A DNA stretch of 64,000 nt, from positions 1,116,001 through 1,180,000 of the forward strand of contig OZ271832.1 of assembly GCA_965601475.1 (NCBI GenBank), given 5' to 3'. The DNA is from JAWPMT01 sp965601475 (GTDB lineage: Bacteria; Bacteroidota; Bacteroidia; Cytophagales; Cyclobacteriaceae). Below are positions 1 to 9,652 of this stretch, in pieces (the first letter of the stretch is position 1; each line of letters begins with the position of its first letter). The notes below the pieces were generated by a model. It did not search any database, was not told the DNA's origin, and worked only from the letters and a program-made list of their open reading frames with translations. The translations under genes and the position numbers were made by a program.

Positions 1-244
1 TGTACCACATGAATTGATCGATAGAATCCAGAGAAGCCTGCGGGATCACCTGCGCTGACAATTGCAGGGTCCCATTTTCATACTGCTCTATCCGAACACC
101 CGCGTCCACATACTCATACGTTCGATAGAACTTTGTTTCCTTCTCCACATGCCTGCGAAAGGCCTTTATAAAGTGTCTTTTCTCTTGTGCTTGAAGGGTG
201 AAAAGTGTAGTCAAAAAGAAAATGGGAAGAAGGATGTATTTCAT
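1..244 (-). CDS. Secreted protein, N-terminal part only (runs off the left edge)
   Basis: Reading leftward from an ATG at 244 gives 81 codons without a stop up to the window edge. The first 20 residues (MKYILLPIFFLTTLFTLQAQ) are a textbook signal peptide ending in a QAQ-type cleavage site, so the product is exported. The visible mature part is charged and then becomes strand-like; I recognise no family. The next gene on the same strand ends at 317, so the two could share a transcript, but a 70-base gap separates them. Confidence 0.7.
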   Translation of the reverse strand, partial: MKYILLPIFFLTTLFTLQAQEKRHFIKAFRRHVEKETKFYRTYEYVDAGVRIEQYENGTLQLSAQVIPQASLDSIDQFMWY

Positions 245-316
245 AGTACAATTCTAGCGGAATGAGTTGCGTTCGCCCATGGATTTTGACAGGTTATGTC
301 AACTGACTCTCCTATC

Positions 317-3300
317 TCACCTTTTCAGGATTCTGAAAACCGCTTCTTCTTCACCACGGAAAAGCTTGATCCAAAACAGACCACGATCCAGGTCCACCAA
401 CTCCACGGTGTTGGCTTCCGAAAGCTGACCACTTTTCAGGATTTTGCCAGCTCCATCGTACATAACATAGTTCATGCCACGGTAGACGGCCGGAAAAAAG
501 AGGGTCTCCGATGCAGGGTTCGGGTAGGGTTGCTGGGATGCCAAATCTGTAGAAGAGGATAACACAAGAGCGATAGAAAGGGTGGCTGAAGCCGATCCGA
601 CGAAATTGGCCTCATCTACCAAAGCTGTAATTTCATATGTACCGATATCAAAGGGCACCTCCATAACTCCTCCATATAAAACCTTTACATTCAACCCTGT
701 CGGGACAGTGGTGACAATCACCGACTTAGGGGCGCCATCATACCTTTGTTCCAGATTAAAGATTGAAACCTCCGCAGTGTCCGGAGCAATGAGAAAGTCT
801 GCCTCTTTCGTTCCATCATAGTTGTCTTCACGAATTACCACTTTCACGTCATAAGTTCCGGCCTCGGTCGGCAAATCCCGAGAACCATCATACTTAACCC
901 GGTACACCAGTTCGGGTGGGTCAGTAATGACCGTAATAGCCTTTGGCGAACCATCATATTCCTGCTTAAGGTCTTCGAGGGAGATTTTCGCTTTTGAAGG
1001 AAGTATTTCCATTGCTCCCATCTTCGACCCAAGGAAGTTTTCCTCGGTGATTTCAACCTCCACAGCATAGGTACCCGACTCGATCGGCAAATCTACATTT
1101 CCATCGTACGTTACCTCATATTCAAGGTTTGGCGGAAATGTGGTAACATTGACTTCTTTGGGAGAACCATCATATACGTGGGTAAGATCGTCGAGCACAA
1201 TTTGCGCTGTCGGCTGAAGTATTTCCATTGTTCCCGTCTCCGACCCACGGAAGTTTTCCTCGGTAATTTCAACCTCCACCTCATAAGTACCTATTTCCAC
1301 TGGCAAATCTGTAGAACCATTGTATTTCACCTGATACTCAATGTTGGGCGGATCCGTGGTCACCCTGACTTCTTTGGGTAAACCATCGTATTCCTGAATT
1401 AGGTTTTCCAGTGTGATTACCACTTTGATACTATTTTCAGTCAAATCAACTTTGGCTAGTCCAGGAACCAAAACTCCATTGACTTGGTCGAATCGACCGG
1501 TAATCAACAAAGTCGAATCTTTTAAACGTATTAGTTTTCCTATTTCTGGGCGGTTTGCTTCCAGATAAAATGAAGAGGACACTTTCCCTTTCAGATTCAT
1601 CATGGCAATGCCACTTCTAGGAACGTCATTGATAAACTCAAAATGACCTGCAACGAGATAACTTTTGTCATTGATAGGGAGTAAGTCCAGCACCTGCGCA
1701 TCCCAGGATCCATGTCTAGCTTCCACAACGTCCTGCCGCTGACCTGTGCCATTTAAATTTGAAATCAGCAACGTTGTTGCCCTTCCATATTCTTTCCCTC
1801 CTCTGACCAGCTTGTTGCCTACCTCGGCACCTGCGGTCAGCCTATAGTCACTGGGCACGAAGGTCTCAAAGTTTTGGTCTATTGCGCCCCTCTTCAGGTT
1901 AAATCTATAGGTATAATCTTCCCGAGTGTCACTATTATAGCCCAACACCATAAGATGATTATCCGAAGTGATTATGGCTTCGTCCAGATAATCTTCGTAC
2001 TTGCTGAAATGCTTACCTGCAGAAAACGTTTCGTCGATACCTCCATTTTTCTTCAGCTTGACCACCCCGTCCCACTGTGGAGTCCGCACATGACCGACTA
2101 CCAAGATATCCTCATTGTCCAATTCAAACAACCCCGCCAAATGCCAACCCCAAATATCCAGGGGTGCCTCAAAAGTGTGGTCTACCGTGCCATCAGCATT
2201 CAACCTAGCTATGCCAGAACGGGTATCTGTTATTGGTGTGTTATGAAAGTCTCCACCGATCAAAATCTTACCACTTTTCAACACCTCAACCTGAAGTATT
2301 TCTGTCAATCCTGCCCTGGACCATTCAACACCCCTTTCAAAAGTCTTATCCAGAGAGCCGTCAGGTTTGAGCCGTACCAAACCCCGATAATCCTGACCGT
2401 TCACCTCATAAAAATCCCCAGCTACTATCAATCGGCCTTTTTGATCTTCGGCCACGTCATGGATGTTGGGTGTACCGGACAAACGGGCATCTTTTGAAAG
2501 CAGTTGGCCCGTCAAAGAAAAGGATGCGAGACTCATACGCTCCTCTCCCTGTGTAAAATCAAAGTCTCCAGCCAGAACCAGCTCCTTGTCGAATGAAAGC
2601 AATTTGGGTTCCAAAAAAGAGGCGTTAAAATCATTTTGACGGGCCAATATCCGTGGAAAACCGGAATCAACATCTCCATCCTCCTGTAGCTTCACTACCT
2701 TCAAAGGCACAGCGTAATTGGTGCTTTTGAGCAATATGAACAATCCCTCACCTGAAAAATAGACGATGTCCTTGATTTCTGAAGAAGTATCGAAAGAAGG
2801 TCCAACGAAATCTCTGTCGGGCGATCCATTCGCTTTGATCCTAAAGATACCCGGGGATTTGTGACCATTATACTCATCATTGCCTGGTGTCGCCAATACC
2901 AAGTTGCCATTTGGTAGTAAGACTGAACTGAATTCGTAACCCATTCCATAATTACCCCTGGTCCGCTTGAAGTCTTCGTCCAGGGTTCCATCTTGATGAA
3001 ACTGTACAACACCACTCAACCGAGTACCATCGGGTTCCCAATAGTCTCCCACATATACAATTTTACCATTGGGACGTATATGCACATCGCCATAGGATCC
3101 GCCAAGAGCGGGGTGCTTGAAGGTTGGGTCAATTTTTCCGTTTCTGAGCAGCCTTATTAGCCTCATACTGCCTTTGTAGAAGCTAATGACATAAAAATTT
3201 GATCCAACTACGAAGCAGCGATAGACAGAACGCAATTTGCTATCAAGCTCGAATTTGGAATCTATTTTTCCTTCATTGTCCAAAACAGTGATAGATCCAT

Positions 3301-3652
3301 TCCAATCCATCACGGCAACAATTGAATCCCCCGAAGTGGAGATAGATTCATAATGCCAATGGATATAGGTGAGGCTGGAGGTTTGAAAGGTTGGATCAAC
3401 AGTGAAATCCGAGTTGAGCCTAACTATGTCCCCGGGGATATGGGTATCACCAGCCATATGAAGTAGCCTCGATGCGATGTAGATCTTTCCGCTTTCAGAT
3501 ACATGGACGGCTTCGACATCCAGAAATCCTCTCATTTCAACCGAGAAGTCTGCCAATTTCTGGGCGTGCACAAGAGCAGAACCGAAGAGAAAAAACAAAT
3601 TGAGCAACAGCCGCCGAATTCTACGCTGTCTGTGACTTGTAGCGCTGGTCAT
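317..3652 (-). CDS. Large T9SS-secreted delta-60 repeat / MBG-domain protein
   Basis: A protein of 1111 residues if started at the ATG at 3652; an in-frame ATG at 3724 adds 24 residues but would bury the signal peptide (RRLLLNLFFLFGSALVHAQ). Residues ~40-740 are imperfect repeats of the delta-60 type, recognisable by the recurring core GxLDxxF preceded by V(R/K)LxxDG, which fold as beta-propeller blades. Then come four tandem MBG-type Ig-like modules of ~78 residues, each with YDGxPKxxxV, then YxGxxDLPxxxGTYxV. The last ~75 residues (from PYPNPASETL) are a type IX secretion sorting domain, so the protein should be carried across the outer membrane and anchored or released. Function unknown; surface adhesion or recognition is an inference. 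The MBG modules are also nucleotide repeats (about 0.6-1.4 kb). Confidence 0.85.
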   Translation of the reverse strand: MTSATSHRQRRIRRLLLNLFFLFGSALVHAQKLADFSVEMRGFLDVEAVHVSESGKIYIASRLLHMAGDTHIPGDIVRLNSDFTVDPTFQTSSLTYIHWHYESISTSGDSIVAVMDWNGSITVLDNEGKIDSKFELDSKLRSVYRCFVVGSNFYVISFYKGSMRLIRLLRNGKIDPTFKHPALGGSYGDVHIRPNGKIVYVGDYWEPDGTRLSGVVQFHQDGTLDEDFKRTRGNYGMGYEFSSVLLPNGNLVLATPGNDEYNGHKSPGIFRIKANGSPDRDFVGPSFDTSSEIKDIVYFSGEGLFILLKSTNYAVPLKVVKLQEDGDVDSGFPRILARQNDFNASFLEPKLLSFDKELVLAGDFDFTQGEERMSLASFSLTGQLLSKDARLSGTPNIHDVAEDQKGRLIVAGDFYEVNGQDYRGLVRLKPDGSLDKTFERGVEWSRAGLTEILQVEVLKSGKILIGGDFHNTPITDTRSGIARLNADGTVDHTFEAPLDIWGWHLAGLFELDNEDILVVGHVRTPQWDGVVKLKKNGGIDETFSAGKHFSKYEDYLDEAIITSDNHLMVLGYNSDTREDYTYRFNLKRGAIDQNFETFVPSDYRLTAGAEVGNKLVRGGKEYGRATTLLISNLNGTGQRQDVVEARHGSWDAQVLDLLPINDKSYLVAGHFEFINDVPRSGIAMMNLKGKVSSSFYLEANRPEIGKLIRLKDSTLLITGRFDQVNGVLVPGLAKVDLTENSIKVVITLENLIQEYDGLPKEVRVTTDPPNIEYQVKYNGSTDLPVEIGTYEVEVEITEENFRGSETGTMEILQPTAQIVLDDLTHVYDGSPKEVNVTTFPPNLEYEVTYDGNVDLPIESGTYAVEVEITEENFLGSKMGAMEILPSKAKISLEDLKQEYDGSPKAITVITDPPELVYRVKYDGSRDLPTEAGTYDVKVVIREDNYDGTKEADFLIAPDTAEVSIFNLEQRYDGAPKSVIVTTVPTGLNVKVLYGGVMEVPFDIGTYEITALVDEANFVGSASATLSIALVLSSSTDLASQQPYPNPASETLFFPAVYRGMNYVMYDGAGKILKSGQLSEANTVELVDLDRGLFWIKLFRGEEEAVFRILKR

Positions 3653-3893
3653 TTTCAAAAAAGTCAACATGGTATGCAGCAAAAATATGCGATAACGGTA
3701 ATTGCTAAGGCCTGCATTTCTCATAATTTTCTAAGGCCCCTGCTTCAGCTTCTTTAGTTAGCTTCCACCTGACTAGGGCCAGACCGAACGACCCAAACTC
3801 TCACCCCCCACAAACGAAAATTACGCCACAACATACTCTGAACGGCATGAAGACCAATAGCAACATATCCGCGATCTCCACCAGCCAGAAGCT

Positions 3894-3978
3894 GTCATTT
3901 CGAAGGATGCGGATGAGAAGTCTCCTCATCCTATTCGCTGCCCAGTCGCAGGAGATTTCTCACTGCGTTCGAAATGAC
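3894..3978. repeat. Dispersed intergenic repeat with 11-bp inverted ends, copy 1
   Basis: The element begins GTCATTTCGAA and ends TTCGAAATGAC, a perfect 11-bp inverted repeat. Inside are a second imperfect stem (GAGAAGTCTCC versus GGAGATTTCTC) and the phrase CACTGCGTTCGAAATGAC. It looks like a structured intergenic repeat of the kind scattered through Bacteroidota genomes. No coding capacity. Confidence 0.75.
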
Positions 3979-4002
3979 GGTGGTGGAGACACGATCAAAA
4001 CC

Positions 4003-4101
4003 GTCACTTCGAAGGAGTAGGCGGCTGAGAAGTCTTCTCATCGCAATGTCTGCTTGAGAGAAGAAAGATTTCTCGCTGCGTTCCACTTCGCTCGAAATGA
4101 C
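4003..4101. repeat. Dispersed intergenic repeat, copy 2 plus a trailing fragment
   Basis: Same family as 3894-3978: starts GTCACTTCGAAGGA, contains GAGAAGTC..CTCATC and AGATTTCTCGCTGCGTT, and ends CTCGAAATGAC. A third, partial copy (GCGTTCGAAACGACGG) lies at about 4136-4151. Apart from these the spacer 3725-4346 holds nothing I can recognise. Confidence 0.7.
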
Positions 4102-4346
4102 AGTAGGAAGCAACACTTTTCTGTTAAGGACAGATGCGTTCGAAACGACGGTAGTGGAGAGCCTGCCAAATTCCGACTTTGACACCAAAGCTAGGTTGCT
4201 CCTCGCTCCCATATTTCATCAGACCCACACTCCCGGAAATGCACCGAAAGCTGCCGGACAAATTCGAAAAAATCCGCTTCCCTAGTCTACAGCCCACTTG
4301 AATATCAGGTTATTGCTAAGTTGCGATGACATCAACGTGATCTGCT

Positions 4347-4946
4347 ATGACTGACAAACCAAAATTTGACCTGAGAAATCCTGAATACATTATCGCCATT
4401 GGTGTGACCATCATAAGCTTATCGGCTTTGGTCGTTTCAGTTAAGCAAACTCAAATCATGAGTGAAGAACGTGAACTCATGCGAGAGTATTCAAGGGCGT
4501 CTGTTTGGCCAAGACTGGAGTTCGGCTTATCAAAAAGTCATGGTCATGATGACGGCCGCATCACAAAGTTTGCTTTTTCCATTTCAAATAATGGCGTTGG
4601 CCCGGCGATCATCACAGACGTTTGCGTGAAATACAAGGATTCAATTGCTAATAATTGGTGGCATTTGTTTGAGTTACAGGAAATACCGGATTCGATCGAA
4701 ACTTTCATCAGCAACAGAAACCTCAACAAGCAGATAATCAAAGCGGGTGAAACCGTAGAAATACTAAATTTAGACCTTAACCTTCCTTTGGCCAATGCCT
4801 TTCATGAGCGACTGGAAGGTTTGTCTTTGGATATCTATTACGAGTCCATCTACGAAGAAAAATGGAAGTACAATGGCGAAACCACCGTAAAGCTGGAAAC
4901 ATTCGACGGTTTGCCCGAAGCGCAGCAGTTTGATACCGAAAGATAG
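4347..4946 (+). CDS. Single-pass membrane protein of unknown function
   Basis: 199 residues starting at an ATG. After a short cytoplasmic N-terminus, residues 14-33 (YIIAIGVTIISLSALVVSV) form one membrane helix followed by a short charged helix with an EERELMREYSR motif. The remaining ~150 residues have a strand-rich pattern (KFAFSISNNGVGPAIITDV) resembling the small Ig-like domains found in many uncharacterised bacterial membrane proteins. Stand-alone gene with no obvious operon partner. No function can be assigned. Confidence 0.7.
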   Translation: MTDKPKFDLRNPEYIIAIGVTIISLSALVVSVKQTQIMSEERELMREYSRASVWPRLEFGLSKSHGHDDGRITKFAFSISNNGVGPAIITDVCVKYKDSIANNWWHLFELQEIPDSIETFISNRNLNKQIIKAGETVEILNLDLNLPLANAFHERLEGLSLDIYYESIYEEKWKYNGETTVKLETFDGLPEAQQFDTER

Positions 4947-5240
4947 CAACAGCAGGTCTGCATGGCCCTACCCCGACTGGCAGCATGACTTCACACCCAG
5001 GCATTTCCAAACTATCATTTTATGGAAGCCATGATTGACAGTTGGCACAAAATTTGACAAACAGTCCGGCAAAAAAGTTGACGAAGTTGCCGTCAGGACT
5101 AGACCAGGATTTAATACAAATGCGATTACAGCGCGATACCTTCTTCCTGTCTACATCCAGTTGGGTTGAGATATGTTGGACAAAATCAATCTTCAGAGCC
5201 CGACCAACTTCGCTTTCTAAGAATTCGAAAAAATCCGCTT

Positions 5241-5945
5241 ATGAAATTAACACCCGTTTTGCTTCTCTCCTCCCTCATATTGCTAGCTGCTTGTGGCAAT
5301 GATGATGACAATGTTTCTTTTCCCTCTACTGTAGCATTGGCCTACGATTTTCAAAATGATGCACAATCCTGGGAAGGAGACTTTGCAGATTACCCCGTGG
5401 GAGAAGAGGACTTTTATGAATTGAGTTATGAGCATGCCAATCTCCCAGAACCATTGGATACGAGCGTCGGGGCCTTAAGGCAGTCAGGAAATAATCATAG
5501 CGACGACTTATTCATGTTAATCCGCAGACGTATAGACGAACTTGAGCCCAACGCTACTTACAGTATCTCATATGAGATTGTATTTGCCAGCGATGTAGCT
5601 GATGGGCAAGTTGGCGTTGGTGGAAGTCCAGGTGAAGGAGTAACCCTTAAAGCAGGTGCTACTTCTTTCAGACCGGAAAAAACAGTTGTCCAGTCCGACT
5701 ACCGAATGAATATCGACAAAGGAAATCAGGCAACCGGTGGTCCGGACATGGTCGTGATCGGAGATTTCTCTAATGACACGGACCAAAATCAGTATACACT
5801 CAAGACCTTGGTAGCGGATGATGCGCTCACGGTTACCACAGATAGTAATGGTGAATTGTGGCTGATCATTGGGACTGACTCTGGTTTTGAAGCCACGACC
5901 ACCATTTATTACAGTGTGATTGAAGTGAGGTTGGAAAAACAATAA
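5241..5945 (+). CDS. Lipoprotein of unknown function
   Basis: I start at the ATG at 5241 because it gives a classic lipoprotein signal (MKLTPVLLLSSLILLAAC, lipobox LAAC) followed by the acidic GNDDDN stretch common in Bacteroidota surface lipoproteins; an upstream in-frame start at 5166 would precede it with an implausible extension. The 234-residue product is rich in strands (AYDFQNDAQSWEGDFADYP; EVRLEKQ at the end) and resembles beta-sandwich proteins. The 19 bases just upstream (AATTCGAAAAAATCCGCTT) also occur at about 4261-4279 upstream of the preceding gene. Confidence 0.75.
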   Translation: MKLTPVLLLSSLILLAACGNDDDNVSFPSTVALAYDFQNDAQSWEGDFADYPVGEEDFYELSYEHANLPEPLDTSVGALRQSGNNHSDDLFMLIRRRIDELEPNATYSISYEIVFASDVADGQVGVGGSPGEGVTLKAGATSFRPEKTVVQSDYRMNIDKGNQATGGPDMVVIGDFSNDTDQNQYTLKTLVADDALTVTTDSNGELWLIIGTDSGFEATTTIYYSVIEVRLEKQ

Positions 5946-6119
5946 ACGGCTGAGAAAAAGGGTCGTTTTGGCAAACATGCACAATAAGACCTCACGTCAG
6001 CTGACCTCAAAAGCCTGACCTGCAGCCCGGTTCTTGCTCCAGCGGTTCATGCTAGGCTGCCATGTGATCACCAAGGCTCAGTATGAAGTGGGGTTCTGGT
6101 ATAGATGGGAAAATAAAAA

Positions 6120-6148
6120 GAGCAATACATCACTGGGATGCATTGCTC
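6120..6148. terminator. Stem-loop, possible terminator
   Basis: GAGCAATACAT and ATGCATTGCTC pair over 11 positions with one mismatch around a 7-base loop. No clean T-run follows, so it may be a structured spacer rather than a true terminator of the lipoprotein gene ending at 5945. Confidence 0.35.
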
Positions 6149-6200
6149 GCTAAAGAACCAGCTATGAAAATAGATATTCACTATTTCAGCACAAAACTAA

Positions 6201-6489
6201 CTTATTGATGCTTACACAGTCCGTTATTTCGGTGAATTGGCCGGTAAGTTCGATAAATGGAACGACGAGGGAAAAAAGAACAGATTGAAGCGATCCAGGT
6301 AATCTGGAACCAAGGCAATGAGGAAGGCAGTGCTCGGTGCACTGCCATCAAGAAATATAGCTCGAAGGTTGAAAAAACCTTTCGCGCAAATGTGTAGCGG
6401 ACAATGGAATTCGACAACAGAAAAAGTATGAACGGGATGAATTGTTGTACCAAAGAGGATTGTGTAATTATTACCTCAACAACAACTAA
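6201..6489 (+). pseudogene. Relic of a small charged protein gene broken by frameshifts
   Basis: Three successive frames join into one plausible protein: from 6201 (LIDAYTVRYFGELAGKFDKW), shifting near the A-run at ~6271 to EQIEAIQVIWNQGNEEGS, and shifting again near ~6395 to ADNGIRQQKKYERDELLYQR, ending NYYLNNN-stop at 6489. Charge pattern and codon use continue across the shifts, which random spacer would not do. No upstream start is visible, so the 5' end is also missing. Family not identified. Confidence 0.5.
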
Positions 6490-6777
6490 CGTTCTGATGA
6501 TATGCCGCTAATCAAGTCAACCCTCGTCGGTATACTTGGCGCTTGATGATCCACCTCCCTATTCCTGAGATTATCCGAAAGTAGATCCAACAGATCCCCA
6601 CGATTGACTGCAAAATCTTCGCCAACCGTGATTTTGGCTTTTCGACTTTCCCGATAGGCATTCCCTGAGTTTAGCATCTGCAAAATGTATTGCTAAATCT
6701 GTGATTTGATTAATTCCTACCTCAGCAGGTCATCATAGGTTTGATTTCCATATCAACTTAAATCAATCTAAAGCATT

Positions 6778-7671
6778 ATGTCGAAGTGGAATTCAAGTCA
6801 GATTCCTGATCAAAGAGGAAGAGTAATCGTGATTACAGGTGCCAGCAGCGGGATTGGTAAAAAAGCTACAAAGGTATTGGCAGGGAAAAATGCTACTGTC
6901 GTCCTGGCTGTCAGGGATATTCAAAAAGCTAAATCCGTCGTAGAAGAAGTGAAAAAGTCCTGCCCTCAGGCAGATTTGGATATCATCAAGCTAGAACTTG
7001 GTGACTTACAGTCCGTTCATGGTTTTGTAGAGGATTTCAAGCTGTCCTACCAGCAATTGGATGTACTCATCAACAACGCAGGCGTGATGATGTGTCCGTA
7101 TTCCACTACAAAAGATGGGTTTGAAATACAGATGGGAATCAACCATTTGGGGCACTTTGCGCTCACTGGCCTATTGATGCCTTTTCTGAAGGATACCAAA
7201 GGATCACGCATCGTTGTTACTTCCAGCATAGCTCATAAGCAAGGAAACCTGAACTTTGATGACCTGCAGTGGACCAATCGAAAATACAACACCATCAAAG
7301 CCTACAATGACAGCAAATTGGCCAACCTATATTTTGCCTATGAATTGGTGAGAAAACTGAAGAACGATCACGATGCCCCCATGGTAACCGCAGCTCATCC
7401 CGGCTACACAAGTACCGACTTACAACGACATAGTCTTTTTTGGAGAATCATGAATCCGCTACTTGCCCAGCGTGTTGAGCAGGGCACCTTACCAACGTTA
7501 CGCGCGGCATTTGATCCAGATGCTAAAGCTGGAGACTTCTATGGACCATCCGGTTTCATGGAGGGCAAAGGTGACCCTGTTTTGGTCAAATCAACCCCCC
7601 TTTCTCATGATGAGAATAAAGCCAAAAGACTATGGGAAGTATCTGAGAAATTGACTAGTGTTAGCTTCTGA
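6778..7671 (+). CDS. Short-chain dehydrogenase/reductase, retinol-dehydrogenase-like
   Basis: 297 residues, the usual length of an extended-loop SDR. The N-terminal Rossmann fold has the NAD(P)-binding TGASSGIG motif at ~residue 21, the structural NNAG motif at ~97 and the catalytic serine in VTSSIAH, with YNDSK as the catalytic Tyr-x-x-x-Lys. The best resemblance is to the WW-oxidoreductase/retinol dehydrogenase branch; the substrate cannot be read from sequence. The stop codon is followed at once by the ATG of an AraC regulator, so the two are an operon and probably translationally coupled. Confidence 0.9.
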   Translation: MSKWNSSQIPDQRGRVIVITGASSGIGKKATKVLAGKNATVVLAVRDIQKAKSVVEEVKKSCPQADLDIIKLELGDLQSVHGFVEDFKLSYQQLDVLINNAGVMMCPYSTTKDGFEIQMGINHLGHFALTGLLMPFLKDTKGSRIVVTSSIAHKQGNLNFDDLQWTNRKYNTIKAYNDSKLANLYFAYELVRKLKNDHDAPMVTAAHPGYTSTDLQRHSLFWRIMNPLLAQRVEQGTLPTLRAAFDPDAKAGDFYGPSGFMEGKGDPVLVKSTPLSHDENKAKRLWEVSEKLTSVSF

Positions 7672-8571
7672 ATGCAGAAGATTCACTCCATAGCGTCAAT
7701 AACTGAATTGCATGAGTTCATTGGATTAGGTAAGCCACTTCACCCACTGATAACGGTCATTCGAAACTGGCCAGCCATAGATTTTGATTTTACTGATGTC
7801 AAAATGAAAGGGGCATTCTATATCATCGGTTTGAAAGAAAACGCCGGATCCATGGGATATGGCCGAAATAGCTATGACTTTGACGAAGGAACGATCGTCA
7901 ATATCTCTCCGGGACAGGTTCTAACATTTGAGAATTCAACCGATTATGATGAAGGTGGATGGTCTTTATTCTTTCACCCTGATTTGATCAGGAAAACAGG
8001 TCTTGGAACCAGCATAGACAACTATGCATTCTTCAATTACGACATCCAGGAGTCACTGCACATATCGGAGAAAGAAAAGCATATCCTGGAAGAATTGGTA
8101 AGGCATATTGAGATTGAGCTGGAACAAAACATTGATAAACACTCGCAAGACATCATCATCACCAACATCGAAGCCATTTTGATATACTGCCAGAGGTTTT
8201 ATGACAGGCAGTTCTTCACAAGGAGTGGTATTCTCAAAGATGCCATAGTGCAATTTGATCACTTTCTGAAGCGCCGTTTTGAATCAGACTCCATACGCGC
8301 AAAAGGCATACCCACGGTTTCTGAGTGTGGTGAAGCCTTGAATATGTCATCTCAATACTTGAGTGACATGCTTCGCATCGAGACTGGGCGAAGTGCAAAA
8401 GATCACATTCATGACTTCGTCATCGAAAAAGCTAAAGCGATTCTACTGAACTCCAACCTGAACATTAGCGAAATAGCCTATGAGTTGGGGTTTGAGTATC
8501 CACAACATTTTACTAAGCTCTTCAAAACAAAGACAGGGTTCACCCCCAGTGAATATCGAAACGTGAACTGA
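7672..8571 (+). CDS. AraC-family transcriptional regulator
   Basis: 299 residues. The N-terminal ~170 residues form a cupin-like effector domain (YIIGLKENAGSMGYGRNSYD; PGQVLTFENS); the C-terminal ~100 residues are an AraC-type double helix-turn-helix, with SECGEALNMSSQYLSDMLR as the first and ISEIAYELGFEYPQHFTKLF as the second recognition unit, ending with the conserved GFTPSEYR. It directly abuts the SDR gene and likely controls it or a nearby operon in response to a small ligand. Confidence 0.9.
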   Translation: MQKIHSIASITELHEFIGLGKPLHPLITVIRNWPAIDFDFTDVKMKGAFYIIGLKENAGSMGYGRNSYDFDEGTIVNISPGQVLTFENSTDYDEGGWSLFFHPDLIRKTGLGTSIDNYAFFNYDIQESLHISEKEKHILEELVRHIEIELEQNIDKHSQDIIITNIEAILIYCQRFYDRQFFTRSGILKDAIVQFDHFLKRRFESDSIRAKGIPTVSECGEALNMSSQYLSDMLRIETGRSAKDHIHDFVIEKAKAILLNSNLNISEIAYELGFEYPQHFTKLFKTKTGFTPSEYRNVN

Positions 8572-8710
8572 GTTTCGATCTCTGCGGGATCTTGAATATG
8601 CTGGTCGGTCTCATTGATATTGTAGCGCAGATCGCGGTGTTACAGGTAAAGGTTCGGATATACCTGGATTAGCGGATTTGAAGGTACAGGTGAAGTAGGG
8701 TATCAAGGAG

Positions 8711-9112
8711 CTATAGCTCTCTTATCTTGATAAGCAACTTTCGATGTTCTTCAAAGAATATGAAATCGCCGACCACAAAGACCACGAAGGCAACCCCAAG
8801 CAAGAAAATCAACACGACTTGTATTCCTCGAATTTCATTGATTCTTTCAAGAACCTTATCTAACCTCTTATTTAGATTTTCTACCTCTGCCATTGTCAGA
8901 TTCGTACGGTTTCCATTCGCCACTTTTTCTTTTAAGAGTCTCGACAATTCAGCATTGGCATCAGCCTGTTCATTCGGAAGCTGCAGAAACAGCCCGCCAA
9001 GGACAAAAACAAGCACCAAGAGTGTCCCGCTCACAAGCAATTGTATTTTAAGCCTTGACAGGTTGGCTTCTTCTTTCAGCGCAGCCAGCTGCAGTTCCTC
9101 TTCCTTCGTCAT
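8711..9112 (-). CDS. Small two-helix membrane protein with coiled coil
   Basis: 133 residues. After a helical N-terminus (MTKEEELQLAALKEEANLSR) comes membrane helix 1 (LLVSGTLLVLVFVLGGLFL), a ~45-residue hydrophilic helical segment with heptad character (VENLNKRLDKVLERINEIR), helix 2 (VVLIFLLGVAFVVFVVGDFI) and a short charged tail. No family recognised. The opposite strand also has an open frame of similar length, but only this one gives a coherent membrane topology. Confidence 0.65.
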   Translation of the reverse strand: MTKEEELQLAALKEEANLSRLKIQLLVSGTLLVLVFVLGGLFLQLPNEQADANAELSRLLKEKVANGNRTNLTMAEVENLNKRLDKVLERINEIRGIQVVLIFLLGVAFVVFVVGDFIFFEEHRKLLIKIREL

Positions 9113-9314
9113 CAGTGATCTTTTCTAATAAATCTACAGAATCCCAGCCTACCCGAGCCGTAAGTAACCCCCAAAAGGGCTCCAAAACCCGCATGCACAA
9201 CAATTTCTAAAAACGAACCCGTAAGGCGCACCGACTGGTCCCGGAGCATAACATGTTAAAAAGACTCTTTTTCGTACCTCACATAGACGTATTTCACGCA
9301 GACATCGTGAGCAA

Positions 9315-9629
9315 TCATTCAGATTCACCAATGAATTTACCCCAATCTCCCAAGGCACAGAATATGGGTATGAGTCCCTTGGCATTATCAGTAAGTTCAT
9401 ATTCCACGCGCGGTGGGATCTCCGCATAAGAACGTCTCGTTACCAGCCTATCCCTTTCCAGCTCAGACAATTGAGAAGCTAAAACCTTCCTTGAAATTTT
9501 GGGGATTAAAGAATCAAGTTGCCCAAATCGTTTGGGAGACTTCCGCAAGCGCAAAATTATGATTGGTTTCCATTTACCCCCTACCAGTCGCAGCGCTTCG
9601 GTCATGTAACATTTCTCTTCTATATCCAT
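9315..9629 (-). CDS. HxlR-family winged-helix transcriptional regulator
   Basis: 104 residues, typical for HxlR/YodB proteins. Diagnostic features are LVGGKWKPIIILRL, then RFGQLDSLIPKISRKVL (recognition helix region), LSELERDRLVTRR and PPRVEYELT (wing). One cysteine near the N-terminus (Cys7) sits where redox-sensing members keep theirs. It faces away from the secreted-protein gene at 9828, and the shared spacer is packed with GTTAC/GTAAC boxes, so autoregulation and control of that gene are likely. Confidence 0.9.
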   Translation of the reverse strand: MDIEEKCYMTEALRLVGGKWKPIIILRLRKSPKRFGQLDSLIPKISRKVLASQLSELERDRLVTRRSYAEIPPRVEYELTDNAKGLIPIFCALGDWGKFIGESE

Positions 9630-9652
9630 ATAAAAACCCTTTCTCTTAAATA

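Noticed and set aside
1874..2497. 207-codon frame antisense to the delta-60 protein
   Set aside because: It lies wholly inside the well-supported secreted-protein gene and shows no domain or signal.
8727..9128. 133-codon frame on the plus strand opposite the small membrane protein
   Set aside because: Ser/Thr/Lys-rich antisense reading; the minus-strand frame has two proper membrane helices and a coiled coil.
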